Shown here: positions 36,121 to 48,369 of the stretch, one piece after another
Layout: every line of letters begins with the position of its first letter
Position numbering within the stretch: the stretch's first letter is position 1
Assembly: GCA_026260175.1 (NCBI GenBank)
Contig: JAKCWW010000019.1
Span: forward strand, 62,001-126,000
Direction: 5' to 3'
Length of the DNA: 64,000 nt
Source: Reticulitermes lucifugus
Taxonomy: Eukaryota > Arthropoda > Insecta > Blattodea > Rhinotermitidae
Notes under the pieces: generated by a model
What the model was told of the DNA's origin: nothing
The model's input: the letters and a program-made list of their open reading frames with translations, nothing else
Database searches by the model: none
Made by a program: the position numbers and the translations under genes

Positions 36121-36139
36121 GGATTAAAAATATAATCAC

Positions 36140-36268
36140 CTAAAGCCATTGAGCAAAATGTTCCTTTATGAATTAATAGTCGCTTCGATAATCAAGAAAT
36201 TCCCCGCCCCCTATGCAACCTAAATTTTCATTAGCGTTTTCACATCTGCTATTGTACAATATTCTGAT

Positions 36269-36306
<38 letters not shown>

Positions 36307-36420
36307 AGGCCACATCCCCACCACTCTTCCGGTCAGATTTATTGTCATATTACACCTTCATTTACACCTAGTTCTCCTGAATGATCTATTTCCTTTGGGC
36401 TACGGTATAACATTTTATAA
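36140..36420 (-). mobile_element. LINE 3' fragment with an internal (TA)n
   Basis: gagcaaaatgttcctttatg, gataatcaagaaattccccg and ctatgcaacctaaattttca match the consensus. The copy continues beyond a perfect (TA)n run at about 36272-36304. Confidence 0.6.
36272..36304. repeat. (TA)n microsatellite
   Basis: About 16 perfect TA/AT units inside the LINE fragment. Confidence 0.97.
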
Positions 36421-36719
36421 GCATTATTCACTGTAATAATGTGTGTTTACAGACCTAGGTCCTGACCAACTCATCTTCCTTGATCAGATTATCCAAATAA
36501 TACTACTTGATGAAACTTCCTATTTCTATATTTCCAATTATATATTAACACACATGAAACAATATATTCTGTTTGTAACCATGAAGTTACGTTTAACAAT
36601 GTGAAGTATGTAAGTCGTCTCCTAAATATTACAGTTACACAAAGTATAGCTAAATATGAATTCCCACTACACAAACACAGTTTTTCCTTACAAATACCAG
36701 TGGGTTGAAGATGTTTAGG

Positions 36720-36832
36720 GTAAGAATATCTGATTATTTTGCGAATGGTATGAAATAAATACCCTGTGTAAACAACATGCAGAGCTTTTGAATGTTAAAG
36801 CAGGTAGATTATATAATAACCATTGTGTTTTC
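36720..36832 (+). repeat. R1 dispersed repeat, copy 7
   Basis: ttttgcgaatggtatgaaat, ccctgtgtaaacaacatgca, gagcttttgaatgttaaagc and taataaccattgtg match, inverted, the 63128 copy across its length. Confidence 0.65.
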
Positions 36833-36834
36833 AG

Positions 36835-39800
36835 TCTATTTACACTATGCAAGAAGGTTAAACCTAATTTCCTACAACCTTTTGTGCTACGTTTCGGGAA
36901 ATCACGCACTGTTTACAGTGTACAGTATTTATAGTACGCCTCTCTTCTTGATATTTTTATCTTCTTCTCTCTTATATTTCCTCCCAGAGTTCGTAGCATT
37001 AGGCTGTTAATTTTCAGACAAAGAGGACGTCTCATCAGCAGAAAATTTAGCTTTAGAGAAGGCAATACTGAAAAGAACACAGAGGGTGTAGAGAAGAGTA
37101 ATTCTCTTTTGCGGTTGCGCCATGCGTAAGGTATGTAATTTCTCGAGGGTTGTGCAGAGTGAGTGTGGGTCTCAAGAGGGCGGACACCCCCGTTGCGTGT
37201 CAGGCCGTGGTGGCGGCAGAACATAAAAAAAACTTTGCTTTTGACAGATTCAAACCGAAATGAAGCACGTGCGAGCGGTTCTGTGCACTGCTCTACGTAC
37301 AGTGCTGTAACAAGGTGCTTGACAATTCATTTAAATACGTATGGACCTTGTAAAAGGTCTAGAGGGGCTTACTGACACAAAATGAAAGGCCGCAAATCAA
37401 GGATGGATTTCAAACTAGGGTGCGCGGGACTTTATGGGAGAAATTGTCTCTTTGACATTAAAGGGCCTGTTTTCCAGAAATAATTAGAAAACTGAGGATC
37501 TGTAACAGCAATAGGCAAAGGTGTCAGTAAATAAACGAACATGAATACAACTGACGTCTTGAAAAAGAAGCAGAAGTAGTCGTTTTCTTTCGGAATATTT
37601 TTTTCTATGTCAACATTACAATAGTCTGTACACGAAACAGAAATTTGAAGAAGGAATAACGCTCAAATTAAGAAATTAAAGTTTACTCCACTATTCAAAA
37701 GCCGACTGGGAATGATTATTCAAATCGCGTCCAGAAATTCTACTGTAATTCTTTCACACCTCTTGAAGAGTTACTGCTTATGTTAGCAAAAAAGGAGTAA
37801 ATTTCATAAGCAGTTTGGGCGTTCTCCCTTAGTTCCGCTTCAGGAAAATTTCAAATAACACCTGAGTGTAAACAGCCACAAATTATTTAAGTAAATAGAG
37901 TTAAAAAATTCAAAAGGACTTCTGTGAAAGACATTCATTTCTGGTGTCCTCCATGTAGGCCTATTGGGTGCAAATATATGCGTGTTACAAACAAACACAG
38001 AAGCTCTATTATACTGTTGTAAGGAGGTTTGTCGAGGCTTGTAATCGGAAAAAATAAGTAATCCTCTATGTTCTTAACAAAGTCCAATATTTGGAAAATC
38101 AAAATTGCATTAATAAAAATGTTGAGGTAGATTAATGTTATTATAATGCTCACATACCCTTCAGTTGATAACAATTCAGCCTTCCAGCTTTAGTCTAAAA
38201 CGTACTAAACATTAATTCTATGGGTTACGTTTTCACTTTTTTAGGTAGAATAAATAATTTGTATTCACCAGCGCAAAAGATTTGTGATACGTATTGACGT
38301 TAAAATTATTTAAATTTCAAGAGTTAGTTCATTATTTTTAGAGCAAAGTTTCCTTCATGAAAATAAATGCAATCACTCACAAAAATGGCACGTGTACATG
38401 TGATGACTTCTTTATAAATTTTTAATTTTATAAATGAATATGAGAATTGAGTGGCCAAGTATAAATTGCTTAAAATTTATTTGTCCCCTTATAATACTTA
38501 AGTCTCAATATGAAACAATTAGGGGGCATTTCATGACAGAACTTATTTAATAACACAAAAGAATTTATTCGCAATGAAATGTGCAAAAAATTCTACATTT
38601 AATTTAAAATTTGCGAGCTTAGTGTAACAGTTCTCTGTGGAAGGTCCATTATTAAGCTCCATCTCGTTAACAGTACGATTAGTCCCTAAAAGGCATAACT
38701 TTTATATTTAACACTCTGAAATCAATATGATGTCAAGGATATAAAATTAAACACATATCTGAAAATTTTATCGTGTTTTAATGTTTATGATTTTCGCGAC
38801 AACAACTGACCTGAAAACCAGAAAGTTATGTGAATTTTAATATGCAATATTTTCAAAATATACAGCTCTTAAGGCTTTAAAATATTGTAAGGTAAATTTT
38901 CTCTTGTGAGCTATGTTTTAAGTGCGAGTCAATACGGCCTTAACAGTGGTGAAATGTAGGTCTCTTATCAGTGTGAGATTCAGTAGCACCTAACATCGCA
39001 TCACATAAAATTATATTCCTGTTTATACTGTGCCTGTAGTCATGTAGACAGTTGGCAACCATCTTACGGTTGCTTGGTAACGTACTACAGATGGAATTCT
39101 GTGGCATTTCAAGGGAGCGCCAGACGGAGGCTTTACTACTCCTTATAAATATCATGCAACGTCACACACAAACGTTCCTAATACACGTGTGCAAGGCTCT
39201 ACTTCCAGTTTAAATTACACATAACTATAGCGCCTTCGATATCTTAACCTTCAGCTAAACTATGTCACGAAACTAATATTTAAATCCGCAAAAGAAACAG
39301 GGAAGAATCATGAAATTTCCCCCAGTGTTCATAATTTCGTCCTCTGCAATGCCTGGGAAGAAGTTGCTGTGCTGTACTGCTTAATTACAATTATCTAACC
39401 TTTTAAATCTAAGTGGTTATTAATTGTACCATCTACTGTGGCGTTCAAGAGAATTGCATTTACCAGCACATCCTATTTGTGTATTTTGTGTCATTTTAAG
39501 ATTGGAAGTAATTACAATTACTCGTATTTCTCTTAACGGCATTAACGTGTTGAACTTTCTAGTAGAGGCCGGATTTTTCAATACAATTTAGTCTAATCTC
39601 AGGATTTGAAGGTTTAATTCACACAGGCTTATATGGTCTAGTAAATGTTATGTACATTAGGAGTACAGAAATTCTCACGTTTTTTTTAACAGGCCAAACT
39701 GTCGACTCATACTAAAATACCATTAAAGTTATCCTTGCTCTATTTATCGTCCTAACGCAGCTGTTCCCTAAAATTTTTTCCGTCTTTGTGCATAATGCAA

Positions 39801-40412
39801 GTACAGGCTGAACGCAAAATGTGTAGGTCGTTTCCATCTGTGTAATTCCTCTCCCTACCATGTAGTGTGAATCTGAAACTGTCGAAAGTTCTCGATTAAA
39901 ATTAGCGCCGAGGGTTCGACATTAAACCTTTTCGAGTGCATTTAATATGGGTTAAATATGATTTATAATTTGTGTGGAATGAAAATTAACTTTACTTAGT
40001 TTTTCAAAACAGCTAATAGAATTACGAAAATTCTGCATTAAACCAACATAAAAGTACATCTCATTATGTGGAATTTTTTATTTCCGACATCGCTAATATT
40101 TAACAAAGAACTAATAATCTAATATACGAGTCCTTGCAGCGTAAATAGCTCTGTAATAATGGTGGTCACTATTAAAACATGAACTGAGTTTCGTCACTAA
40201 TTTCGCTCGTAATCTGTCAGGTTTTAACTACATTATTCTGGTTAAACAATACCTCAGGCACAGTTATGATATGCGTTGGAATTTTTAATTGTTTCTGAAA
40301 GAATACATCTGTATCAGCAATGAATGCATATCGAGGCCAATGAAGTACGTAAAAATATTAAATATAATTTCTGACTTTGTGTACGTGAATGCCTTTGCAA
40401 GAATTGATTACA
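36835..40412. other. Anonymous AT-rich DNA, 3.6 kb
   Basis: No supported gene or repeat. This is the longest stretch in the window without a recognised repeat. Confidence 0.45.
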
Positions 40413-40414
40413 TA

Positions 40415-42231
40415 GGGTAATTCCGGGAGAGAGGCTACACCTTCTGCAACTTTCGCTGTAACTCAGTCCGAAAATCGTCAAAACGGCTAAAAATTCAGAG
40501 ATATTATATTTAAGATTTCTACTTTACTAACTAAGCTGTGTGCAAAATATCTGCAGAGGTATCTCTGAGATACAGGGCGAAGAAAAAAGTTGTTTCTGCG
40601 GCGTCTGTCCCTGACATGCCGGTAGACACGCCGCTTTTGGCAGGGATAGATGCCGCTATGTAGAGAGAGATGTCGCTCTTTAAAAATATCCTGTGAATTC
40701 CAGAAGCATGATAGGTAAATAAAAACTATTGGACTTTATTCAAATTAGAGAAGCAATATCAACAATAAAATAGAAAATATGTCATCAGTACACAATATTT
40801 GGGCCCACTGATCTCAAGAGTCTACGTTGTAGCGAAAGATATAATCTACATCCTCTTCTGCATGTTGCTGTTTTTCTATCGTTTAACTTTCTACCGCAGT
40901 CGACGCATTTGTCTTTGTATGGAGAACAGATATCGTGCAGCCGGTTTCTGCAACTCACACATTTGATCTAGTCATCTTCCTTAGTTTTTTGCAAGTAGTT
41001 TTCTTAGCATTCACAGCATTTAGTGTCAGAATCTTCAGATGCCCCTTGATTACGAATATATTTTTTAATGAGTTATTTTCCTTTGCTCTTTATTTCCTTT
41101 TTTATTCTTTCACTTTTCCTCGGTATTATTAGCTTCTTCAGTGGGAACAAAGAGCTGATTTCCTGAAAATGAATATTTCCTTGGTATTTTCGGTACTGGA
41201 CTAATCTTCAAAATTCAGGAAAGAGTAACTTCTTCAGGAGAAGTGCCAGAAGACAGTGTAGTATTCACAGTACTTAATGATTGTCCTGCTGAAATAGATA
41301 ACACATTTTGGGAGTTTGTTCCTGATGTAGAGTGTGTGCTATTTCCATAAAAGTTACAGTTTCGCTGGTTTATTCCAAGGAAACCCGATGAGGCGCTCCA
41401 CATGATATCGACTTATTTTTCTTTGTGGATTCTGCTCCATCCAAGCTGCGGCTTCATTTTTGAAATGACTCTTTAAAGGTCCAAAAAACTTACCCAAAGG
41501 CTGTAAGGCACGAGTACAGTGACTCGGTAGACAAATGATAGTGACGTCATTTTCAACAGCAGCCTGAAGCAGTCAAGGGGAGCTGCAATGAGCTCTGTGG
41601 CCATCTAAAAGTAGAAAGTTCTTCCCTGAAGGTTTGTGTTTCAGGAAATGCAGATTGAGCCACTTGATGAATAAGCCGGTGCTAATGTACGAGTATTTCC
41701 GGTTCATGTACACACCTGACCTTCGGGGTAAGAAGAGAGAGAAATAGAACAGATAATTTTTAGTACTCCATAATGTATACACGCGACGTTTCCAAACTGA
41801 TTTGGAATTGTTTAAGTGCGGTACCTGTCCCTTAATTTTTGGCGGTGTCTCTCCTAATATTCAGGGAGAGAAACCACACACCCGCACTTGCCGAATGGAA
41901 TGAAGAACTTGGCGGCTACATGATGTGAAGGCAAGGTCAACAAAGCCGGAACCTCTAATTTGTCGTGATTGCATGAGTACTTCGATTGGAACAAATTGAG
42001 ACACATTTCGTGAACACTAAAAAAAGTTTGAGCTTAAAATTAATAAACTCGCCGCATAAAATCAGCCATATGTCTCGCAAAACAGCGCCGATATTCACTA
42101 CCTTTACTTCCAACACCTCTCTAGACTCACTGAATAAGGACATGGGCTGCGATCTGCAGAGGACTGCCAGAACCCACCAAACTAAAAAATACGGCGTCTC
42201 TCCCGAAGCGGCAAATCTCCCGGAATTACTG
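40415..42231 (-). mobile_element. pogo/Tigger-class DNA transposon (Tc1/mariner superfamily)
   Basis: Terminal inverted repeats: gggtaattccgggagaga at 40415 and, inverted, cagtaattccgggaga ending at 42231, flanked by TA on both sides (40413-40414 and 42232-42233), the superfamily's target site. The right end begins with the canonical CAG; the left has drifted to GGG. At 1817 bp it is shorter than an autonomous pogo element. It carries a decayed minus-strand transposase with the N-terminal DNA-binding half missing, so it cannot move by itself. Confidence 0.9.
40865..41790 (-). pseudogene. Decayed pogo-like transposase (DDE_1 domain plus C-terminal Cys-rich module)
   Basis: Going down from 41790 on the minus strand: F-I-K-W-L-N-x-H-F-L-K-H-K-P, then L-L-L-D-G-H-R-A-H-C-S-S-P (second catalytic Asp of the CENP-B/jerky/pogo DDE_1 fold), an in-frame TGA, V-E-N-D-V-T-I-I-C-L-P-S-H-C-T, A-L-Q-P-L-G (the third catalytic Asp of LQPLD is Gly here), P-L-K-S-H-F-K-N-E-A-A-A-W, and K-I-S-R-Y. 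After a diverged linker, 40870-41030 encodes C-x2-C then W-to-stop-I-K-C-x2-C-x4-L-H-D-x-C ... C-V-D-C-G-R-K, the PHD-like cysteine module many insect pogo transposases carry at their end. Stops, a lost catalytic residue and no N-terminal helix-turn-helix region make it a pseudogene. Confidence 0.88.
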
Positions 42232-42644
42232 TATGTTAGTCACTATGAAAACCTGAATTGAATTTTTGTTTACAGTCTGTCCGGGTTTTAAGTACACTGC
42301 TCGCTAATTTATTTGATTTTCAGACTCTCCATCTGGGATAGAGAATATATTAATATTAAGAATAAATGAAAAATTAAACTGAATTGTGTAAAAACGTAGA
42401 AAATGCGCCAGATAAATATGTGGAATTCAATTTTCAATATATTTTCCACTTCTCCTGAATGTACGAGTAAATAATTAAGACTTTAAATACGGAAAAATAT
42501 GATAGCCTCTGCACATATGTTACATACTTACACTACACTTTTACTGTATATTGCTGAGAGTGTTTTGATTATACAAATCATTTCTAAGTTGAAGACGAAT
42601 CATTTCATCTTCTTGTTACAATTCTTTTTCGGTAAGGGGAAAAA

Positions 42645-42835
42645 GAATTAAACAACTCCCTGGAGCAAGGTTCTTCCTGGGAAAACATCGGTAGCTGAAA
42701 TAGTCAAGAAATTTCCGACGTTTTATGAAACCCAAACTTCATTATCGTGTTCACAAGAACCCGCCTTCGGTTCCTCTTATAAGTCTCTTGAATGAAATCC
42801 AGCCATTCTAATACTAAATTCTTGAGATATATTGT
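42645..42835 (-). mobile_element. LINE 3'-end fragment
   Basis: ctccctggagcaaggttctt, aaatagtcaagaaatttccg, ttttatgaaacccaaacttc and gttcacaagaacccgcc match the consensus. Confidence 0.7.
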
Positions 42836-43234
42836 AGTATAGCTTTATATTTAAATCCATAAAGTTTAATGGCAACTACTAGTTACATAAAATTAAAAGT
42901 GAAAAGGAATATCTGAAATTGACTACACTTGGGTTCAAAATTTGCACACGTGGCAAAGTTCAATATGATTTATGAAATATCTTGAGATGAAACACATGCC
43001 GATAACAATTTGATCATAACAGAAAAAAACTGTAGATTACTGGTACCAACGTACCAGGCCACTGCACTGACTTATAACGAAAAAGGTGGCATTATGACCA
43101 TTCACCGTTGTGTAAAATTCAGATCCTACAAGATTAAAATACTGACAATTTTTAACAGCGGAGTCAAGGCAGGTGTTCCATAGGCTGGAATAATTGACAG
43201 CAGTTGATGTTATAAACAAATATAATTATAATTA

Positions 43235-43565
43235 TAATTATTACGATCAAATCAAGAGGAAAGAATTGGGCGGGTTATGTAGCCCGAAAGGGAGAAATTA
43301 AAATGTTTAAATTTCTACTCGGAAAACCGGAACTGTGGGGAGAGCTTGGAATTCCTAGGCGTAGATGCGAGGACAATGAAACAGACATTAAACCAATAAG
43401 TTCTGAGAGTGTGGACTGGATTCAGCTAGCACAGGAAATGTGCTTGCGGCGGGCTGTTTGATTTTGGTAATGAAAATGCGAGTTCCATAAATGGAAGATA
43501 ATTTCTTTACCAGCTAAGCGACTATAATTTTCTCAAGAAGGACTACGCTCCTTTTACAAGTTAGA
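43235..43565 (+). mobile_element. LINE C-terminus and 3' end, best coding relic
   Basis: The plus frame from 43255 reads K-N-W-A-G-Y-V-A-R-K-G-E, F-L-L-G-K-P-E-L-W-G, G-I-P-R-R-R-C-E-D-N and V-D-W-I-Q-L-A-Q-E-M. It tracks, with few indels, the family tail WAGHVARMGE...GKPEGKRPLGRPRRRWEDN...DWIxLAQDRDRWRAL. It continues into the 3' sequence ending ctcaagaaggactacgctcc. Confidence 0.8.
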
Positions 43566-43569
43566 AAAA

Positions 43570-45085
43570 TACTAGACAAAGTTTCTTAAAGAACAACGGC
43601 GTTAGAGTGATTCAGATTAAAATGTACAGAAATGTATGTGGAATATTTCCGTTAGTTGACTAAGTATACTCAAACAGAGGTAAGATTTTAGCATACACTG
43701 CGTATAGATCTGTAAAAGGAGGAAACGCCACAAAGCCCTTCGCCGAAGCTAAAGGTACCGGAGTGTTGCCTATCTGTTTCAATGAGGAGATGTTTCTCAG
43801 CCAGCGCTAGAGTAATGTATATATCTCACACCTCCTGTTCCATCATCCATTCCAGGGAATACGTTTTCTTCACCGCGGACAATCGTGTTACACAGTATGG
43901 CGATCATATCCATTCTCCCTCCAACAAACCAACAGGATATTGATCTACGCGAAATCAAAAGCGGCCCAAGTCACATACATTGTTAAAGCCACAAATATTG
44001 GAATACCCACTTAAATCTTGAAAAAATAAATTTGTCTAAATAATACATAAAAAATGCAGTTCCCGCTACATAGCAAATACACCACGTCCTAGTTACAAAG
44101 GCTGATTGGTTAATGCTTTTTTGGGAAAATGACTACTATATATTGCGAGGAAAATGCACTACGTGAAAGAAGGCAGATTTACTGACCGTTTAACCGGATT
44201 GTACACATAGCTAATGTAGTTCATGTTTAACGATGCTTCTTCAACTACATTTCCATATAGTGTGGAATGAGCTGACTGGAAATATCAAAAAAATTATATG
44301 GTAATGTGTAATTTTCACCAAATATTATTAGAGACAGAACCTTGTTATATTTTTAGCTTGTGTTACTACAGAACGACGCATTACGCAAAGCCTGAGCATA
44401 AACTTATGAGAGCCAGTCAGAAAACAAGTTTACAATATACACAGTTTTTTATTTTCTTCAATAATGAAGAGAGTTCAGGTTCAATTTAATGTTATCTCGC
44501 TAATTTTCCACATAATCCTTGCCACAGTTGATAGAAGTTAGTGTCGTTTGTTATCAGACACTGTATCACACTGCTTCCACGTCGCGGTCATCTATAAATC
44601 AGTGGCCTCCAAATTACTTTCAGCACTGAAACAAACAATTATCCCTCTGCGACGGACTCCCTGATATAATCACACCTAGCATAGGGCCCAAAATTAAGCA
44701 ATTTTGAGCCATGTAAACTTATTTTGTAACGGATCTTCTTATAATGTACACTTACCTGTTTGTTTCATTGTTACTATTACGAGGCTCATTTCTATTACGA
44801 CTTCACAGTGACCGACAACGCGTATTCCTAATTTCTGAGAAACAAATAAAAACGTTCATCAGGATTGAAATCCGATCTATAGGGCGAAGAGTATCTTTGT
44901 GCCAAATCTTTTCTACCTCATAATTACACACCTTGAAGCATGTTACGAAAAACCAAAATAAAATATATCTACAATTGAAATTTATGATTTATTTATTTGT
45001 TTTTTACTTAAACCACACTCTCTGTAACTCAAAATAATTACAGTCAAAAGGTAGAATAATTAGTGAGAAATTGTAAGGTGCTTAA
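43570..45085. other. Anonymous DNA
   Basis: 44500-44700 has a vague resemblance to mariner-type antisense sequence, too weak to call. Otherwise nothing could be supported. Confidence 0.35.
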
Positions 45086-45091
45086 AAGGAA

Positions 45092-45235
45092 GTGGCGTAG
45101 ACTAATTTAAGGCACTGTGCCGACATTTTTTGGAGCCGCAGAGAAAAATCCTAAAATTCTCGCTCAGGATATCCGGTATTTCGATACTGGTTACCCTGCA
45201 TAATAAGCAAAAGTGCCAATTACTCGACCACGAAC
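45092..45235 (-). repeat. Dispersed repeat family F copy
   Basis: aggaagtggcgtagactaat, ttaaggcactgtgccgacat, ctcaggatatccggtatttc and gcaaaagtgccaattactcg follow the family order, with the tRNA-like right end heavily eroded. Confidence 0.5.
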
Positions 45236-45309
45236 ATCGGATTGAAAACAATATCTGCCCTTTACTTTGAATTAACAATCACTTGAAGCCTGAAATTTAT
45301 CTAAGTAAC

Positions 45310-45475
45310 CTATCAATATTCAGTTTCTACCTCACAGAGAACACAGCTCATCTCCGCTACGAAGCCCAACCTGCAAATATTGTTTGGGAAAATGATAGCT
45401 GTTGATTGTAAGATCCACAGAAACACGTATGCGCTTATAAAGTTTGTGGGAAAAATGAAAAGATCTGAATATGAA
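45310..45475 (+). repeat. R1 dispersed repeat, copy 8
   Basis: ttcagtttctacctcacaga, gaaaatgatagctgttgatt and tataaagtttgtgggaaaaa match R1 from its 5' end. The 3' landmark is lost. Confidence 0.6.
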
Positions 45476-45894
45476 AACAGGCGATGCGTGGGCCTATAAA
45501 GAACATTGTGCTTTAAATCAGAATGAAGGTACTATACGCCAGTCATGCGTGAATACAAGCTGCACAATACTGCACAACTCATCCTCGCTCCCATTTTTAT
45601 TTAACTCGTGCACCTGTCCGTCTCTCGCGTCGAGATGAGAGTGCCTGAAAATATACGGAAAATAAAGAATAGGATGTCAACAAAAGGAGCATAGAGGAAT
45701 GAAGCTGCACCCAAATCTCCTACACTAGAATAGAGAGGTGTTGTAATGCGCTCTGAGGGGTGTTAGGAGACGTAGTCGCCTGACTGAGTCGAGTCGTGGG
45801 AGATCCGTCCATCTGTTAACGCAGTCCTCTAGGGACGCCTTCACTCGTTACCGTAATGCCATTCATTAACACTTGGACCCCGAAGTTTATTTAA

Positions 45895-46075
45895 ATAACA
45901 CATAAGAAATTCAGGTCCTGCGCCACGGAGAACGCACACTTTATGCATCGTAAAACCAACCCTTTATGTTGTTGGCAAAGTAATCACTGTTTATTGTAAT
46001 AATCATAAAACACGTAAATTCATTCTGTGGGCCAAGTGCAGTACTTTTATTGTTGAACCCTCTGACACTAAAATG
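45895..46075 (+). repeat. R1 dispersed repeat, copy 9
   Basis: tcctgcgccacggagaacgc, aatcactgtttattgtaata, cataaaacacgtaaattcat and ctgtgggccaagtgcagtac are the R1 landmarks in order. Confidence 0.65.
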
Positions 46076-46689
46076 TTAATAAATCGTCGTCGTTACGGAA
46101 TTGAATTATATTACAAAAACCATTTAACAAGTACATGTGAAATACCATTATTCTAAACTTTCCTTACTTTCTTCCTGTCACAACATATCAGATATGAGTG
46201 TTCTGAATTGAAGCTAGTAGTTTTTGTGTTGTTTCTTATGATTCAAAGAAATGAAACCCATATATTTGAAATATGGTTTCTGGTATTAATCTAAGAGTAT
46301 TATTATTACGTTCAGAATAGTACACAAAATAAATGTTTAACAAGTTAGGCTACTGCTGTTAGTAGCTACATTGCAAAATTTAGACCTATTAGAGATACTG
46401 CCATGCTATTGCCCCTCACCTTCTAAATAGAAGCACATTTTTCACTATTTCGCTACAACAACAATGTTTACAATTACTGTCAAATTTCTACGAGCAGAAA
46501 TCCATATATGTGCATGCAATTAGCTGTATGAAACCTGAAGTTTATCCATCCAATAGGCTTGCTTACACGTACAATTTTCACCTATCACAAAACATTGCAA
46601 AGATCAACTGATTATTAACTGATTCATGTCTTAAGAAAATAATTGCTGATTGTTGCAAGAATAATAAGCAAGCAAACTAGCAATCCCTG

Positions 46690-46917
46690 TACTGGCCTGG
46701 ACAGGCTCTAAGGGCTCCAGGAAGTTGAGGCTCCCAGGCTTCAAAACAATTGGCACATGAAGGTGGTAAGTTTGCCAGTCCTACACATCGGCCGCCTTTA
46801 CCCCCAGGAAATATTCCTGGTAATCATTTCTGTTAGAGGTTGAAAAATTCGAACCCGCGACCTTCCGGCTTCTAGCGCAGTGCCTCAGACAACTGCGCGA
46901 CCGCGTGCCCCCTGAGA
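46690..46917 (-). mobile_element. SINE family B copy
   Basis: Minus strand: cagggggcacgcggtcgcgc head, gcagttgtctgaggcac A-box region, perfect B-box gggttcgaattt at 46849-46860, same body and 3' end as 9180-9430. Confidence 0.85.
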
Positions 46918-46919
46918 AT

Positions 46920-48365
46920 AATAAGCAGTATATATACATATAATGTGTGGGAAAAAATAATGTATTTTTTTTTAATTTGGTACATATGGTTTCAGTTATA
47001 CTTTATACAGTTCATTAAGAACAAAATAAACTTCCGAGCGACAGTATGCAATCTGCTCTGAAATTAGTTACTTATTATTTAGCCCACGAAGTGTATTTAT
47101 GGGCTTTATTTACGGTTGGTAAAATAACAGATATTATATTACGACACGATTTTTTTTAATATTATGCCTTTTTCCTCGGTTCAGGTATTGTAGTCTTAAG
47201 AAAAAATCCGTTTTTTGCCCATAAAGCGTACTACACCTAGTATTTATTAAATCCCAGTTCTAGAAACTACAAAATACAATAATTAATTTTTCCGAAGCAA
47301 AATTTTAAGATTGCTGAACATCTGTGCCAATCTGTAAATTCAATGAAAGCAATTTATTTTCGAACTGATGGTTAATTCCCACTATGTCTTATGAGCAAGA
47401 CCTCTTTTCTTACCTAATTTTACGAAGCCTTAGTACATAATTAAGAATCTATAAATTATCGCTTTTTATTAGAAGACTGAAAATCTTTTACATTCAAGTT
47501 CAGAGTAATATGAATTAATAACAACTGTATTTACCTTCTACAAAGAAACCTACTTTTACGCGCATCAGAAATAAAATTTTACAAAATACGACGCTTCACA
47601 TTTTCTGTCTCTCCGACAAAACCGACTTGCACTGTATGTAATAATTGAAACTAAAGTTTCATCAGAGACGGTCTATTCATTAATAGATGGCTCCTACTGC
47701 ACCCAGGACTTTGTTTCTCTTCAATTCTTTTCCATTCTGCGCTACCCTTCTCTCTTTACTCCTCATGATCCGCGAGAGGAGAATGGGAATTGCCGCGATG
47801 TTCCAGCATCAAGCTGGAGAAGACTTCCAGCCTGGAGCCTCCAGTACACCAACCATCCAGCCATCCACCCATCCAGCCACGGTTTGCTACTGATGTAAAA
47901 TTATTTTCCATTTTCAAACGTGGGGAATTGGATTTAATCTGTGTCCCGTTTTATGCTTGGCCAAGTGGAAGCTTGTGCTCGTGATGCAGATTAACGCAGA
48001 ATTACAAAAAGCCGACAAGCGCGCGCACACACACACACAGAATCACATTCACAGGCACACTCTCATCCCTAACACGCAACATCAGCGCCTACAGCCCTGT
48101 AGGCCGGCCGTTAGTTCTCTCGCAACCGGCAACGTTCTTTTCTGGTGCAGCCAATCTCACTTCAGTAGCCTATCAACAATTTACAAGCTGCAAGCGTAAC
48201 TTGATCCGACAGATAAACTTTTATCTCACATGTCGTGACGATCCTGCTGTTGCCAAGTTGAAATAATCTCTCAATATTTATCGTGATGGCCCATTTCAGT
48301 CAACTTCAGCATGGGGCGAATTTTCAAACTGCGGTCGGGAACGAACCTGGCCACTTATATTCGGA
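46920..48365. other. Anonymous DNA; balanced composition at 47680-48140
   Basis: 47680-48140 is more GC-balanced, includes a short (CA)n and tandem ccatccagc units at 47853-47880, and overlapping frames with no domain. Nothing more could be supported. Confidence 0.4.
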
Positions 48366-48369
48366 GAAC

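Noticed and set aside
44500-44720. Mariner transposase remnant
   Set aside because: Only a vague nucleotide likeness; no translated motif such as WVPHEL or the D,D34D spacing was found.
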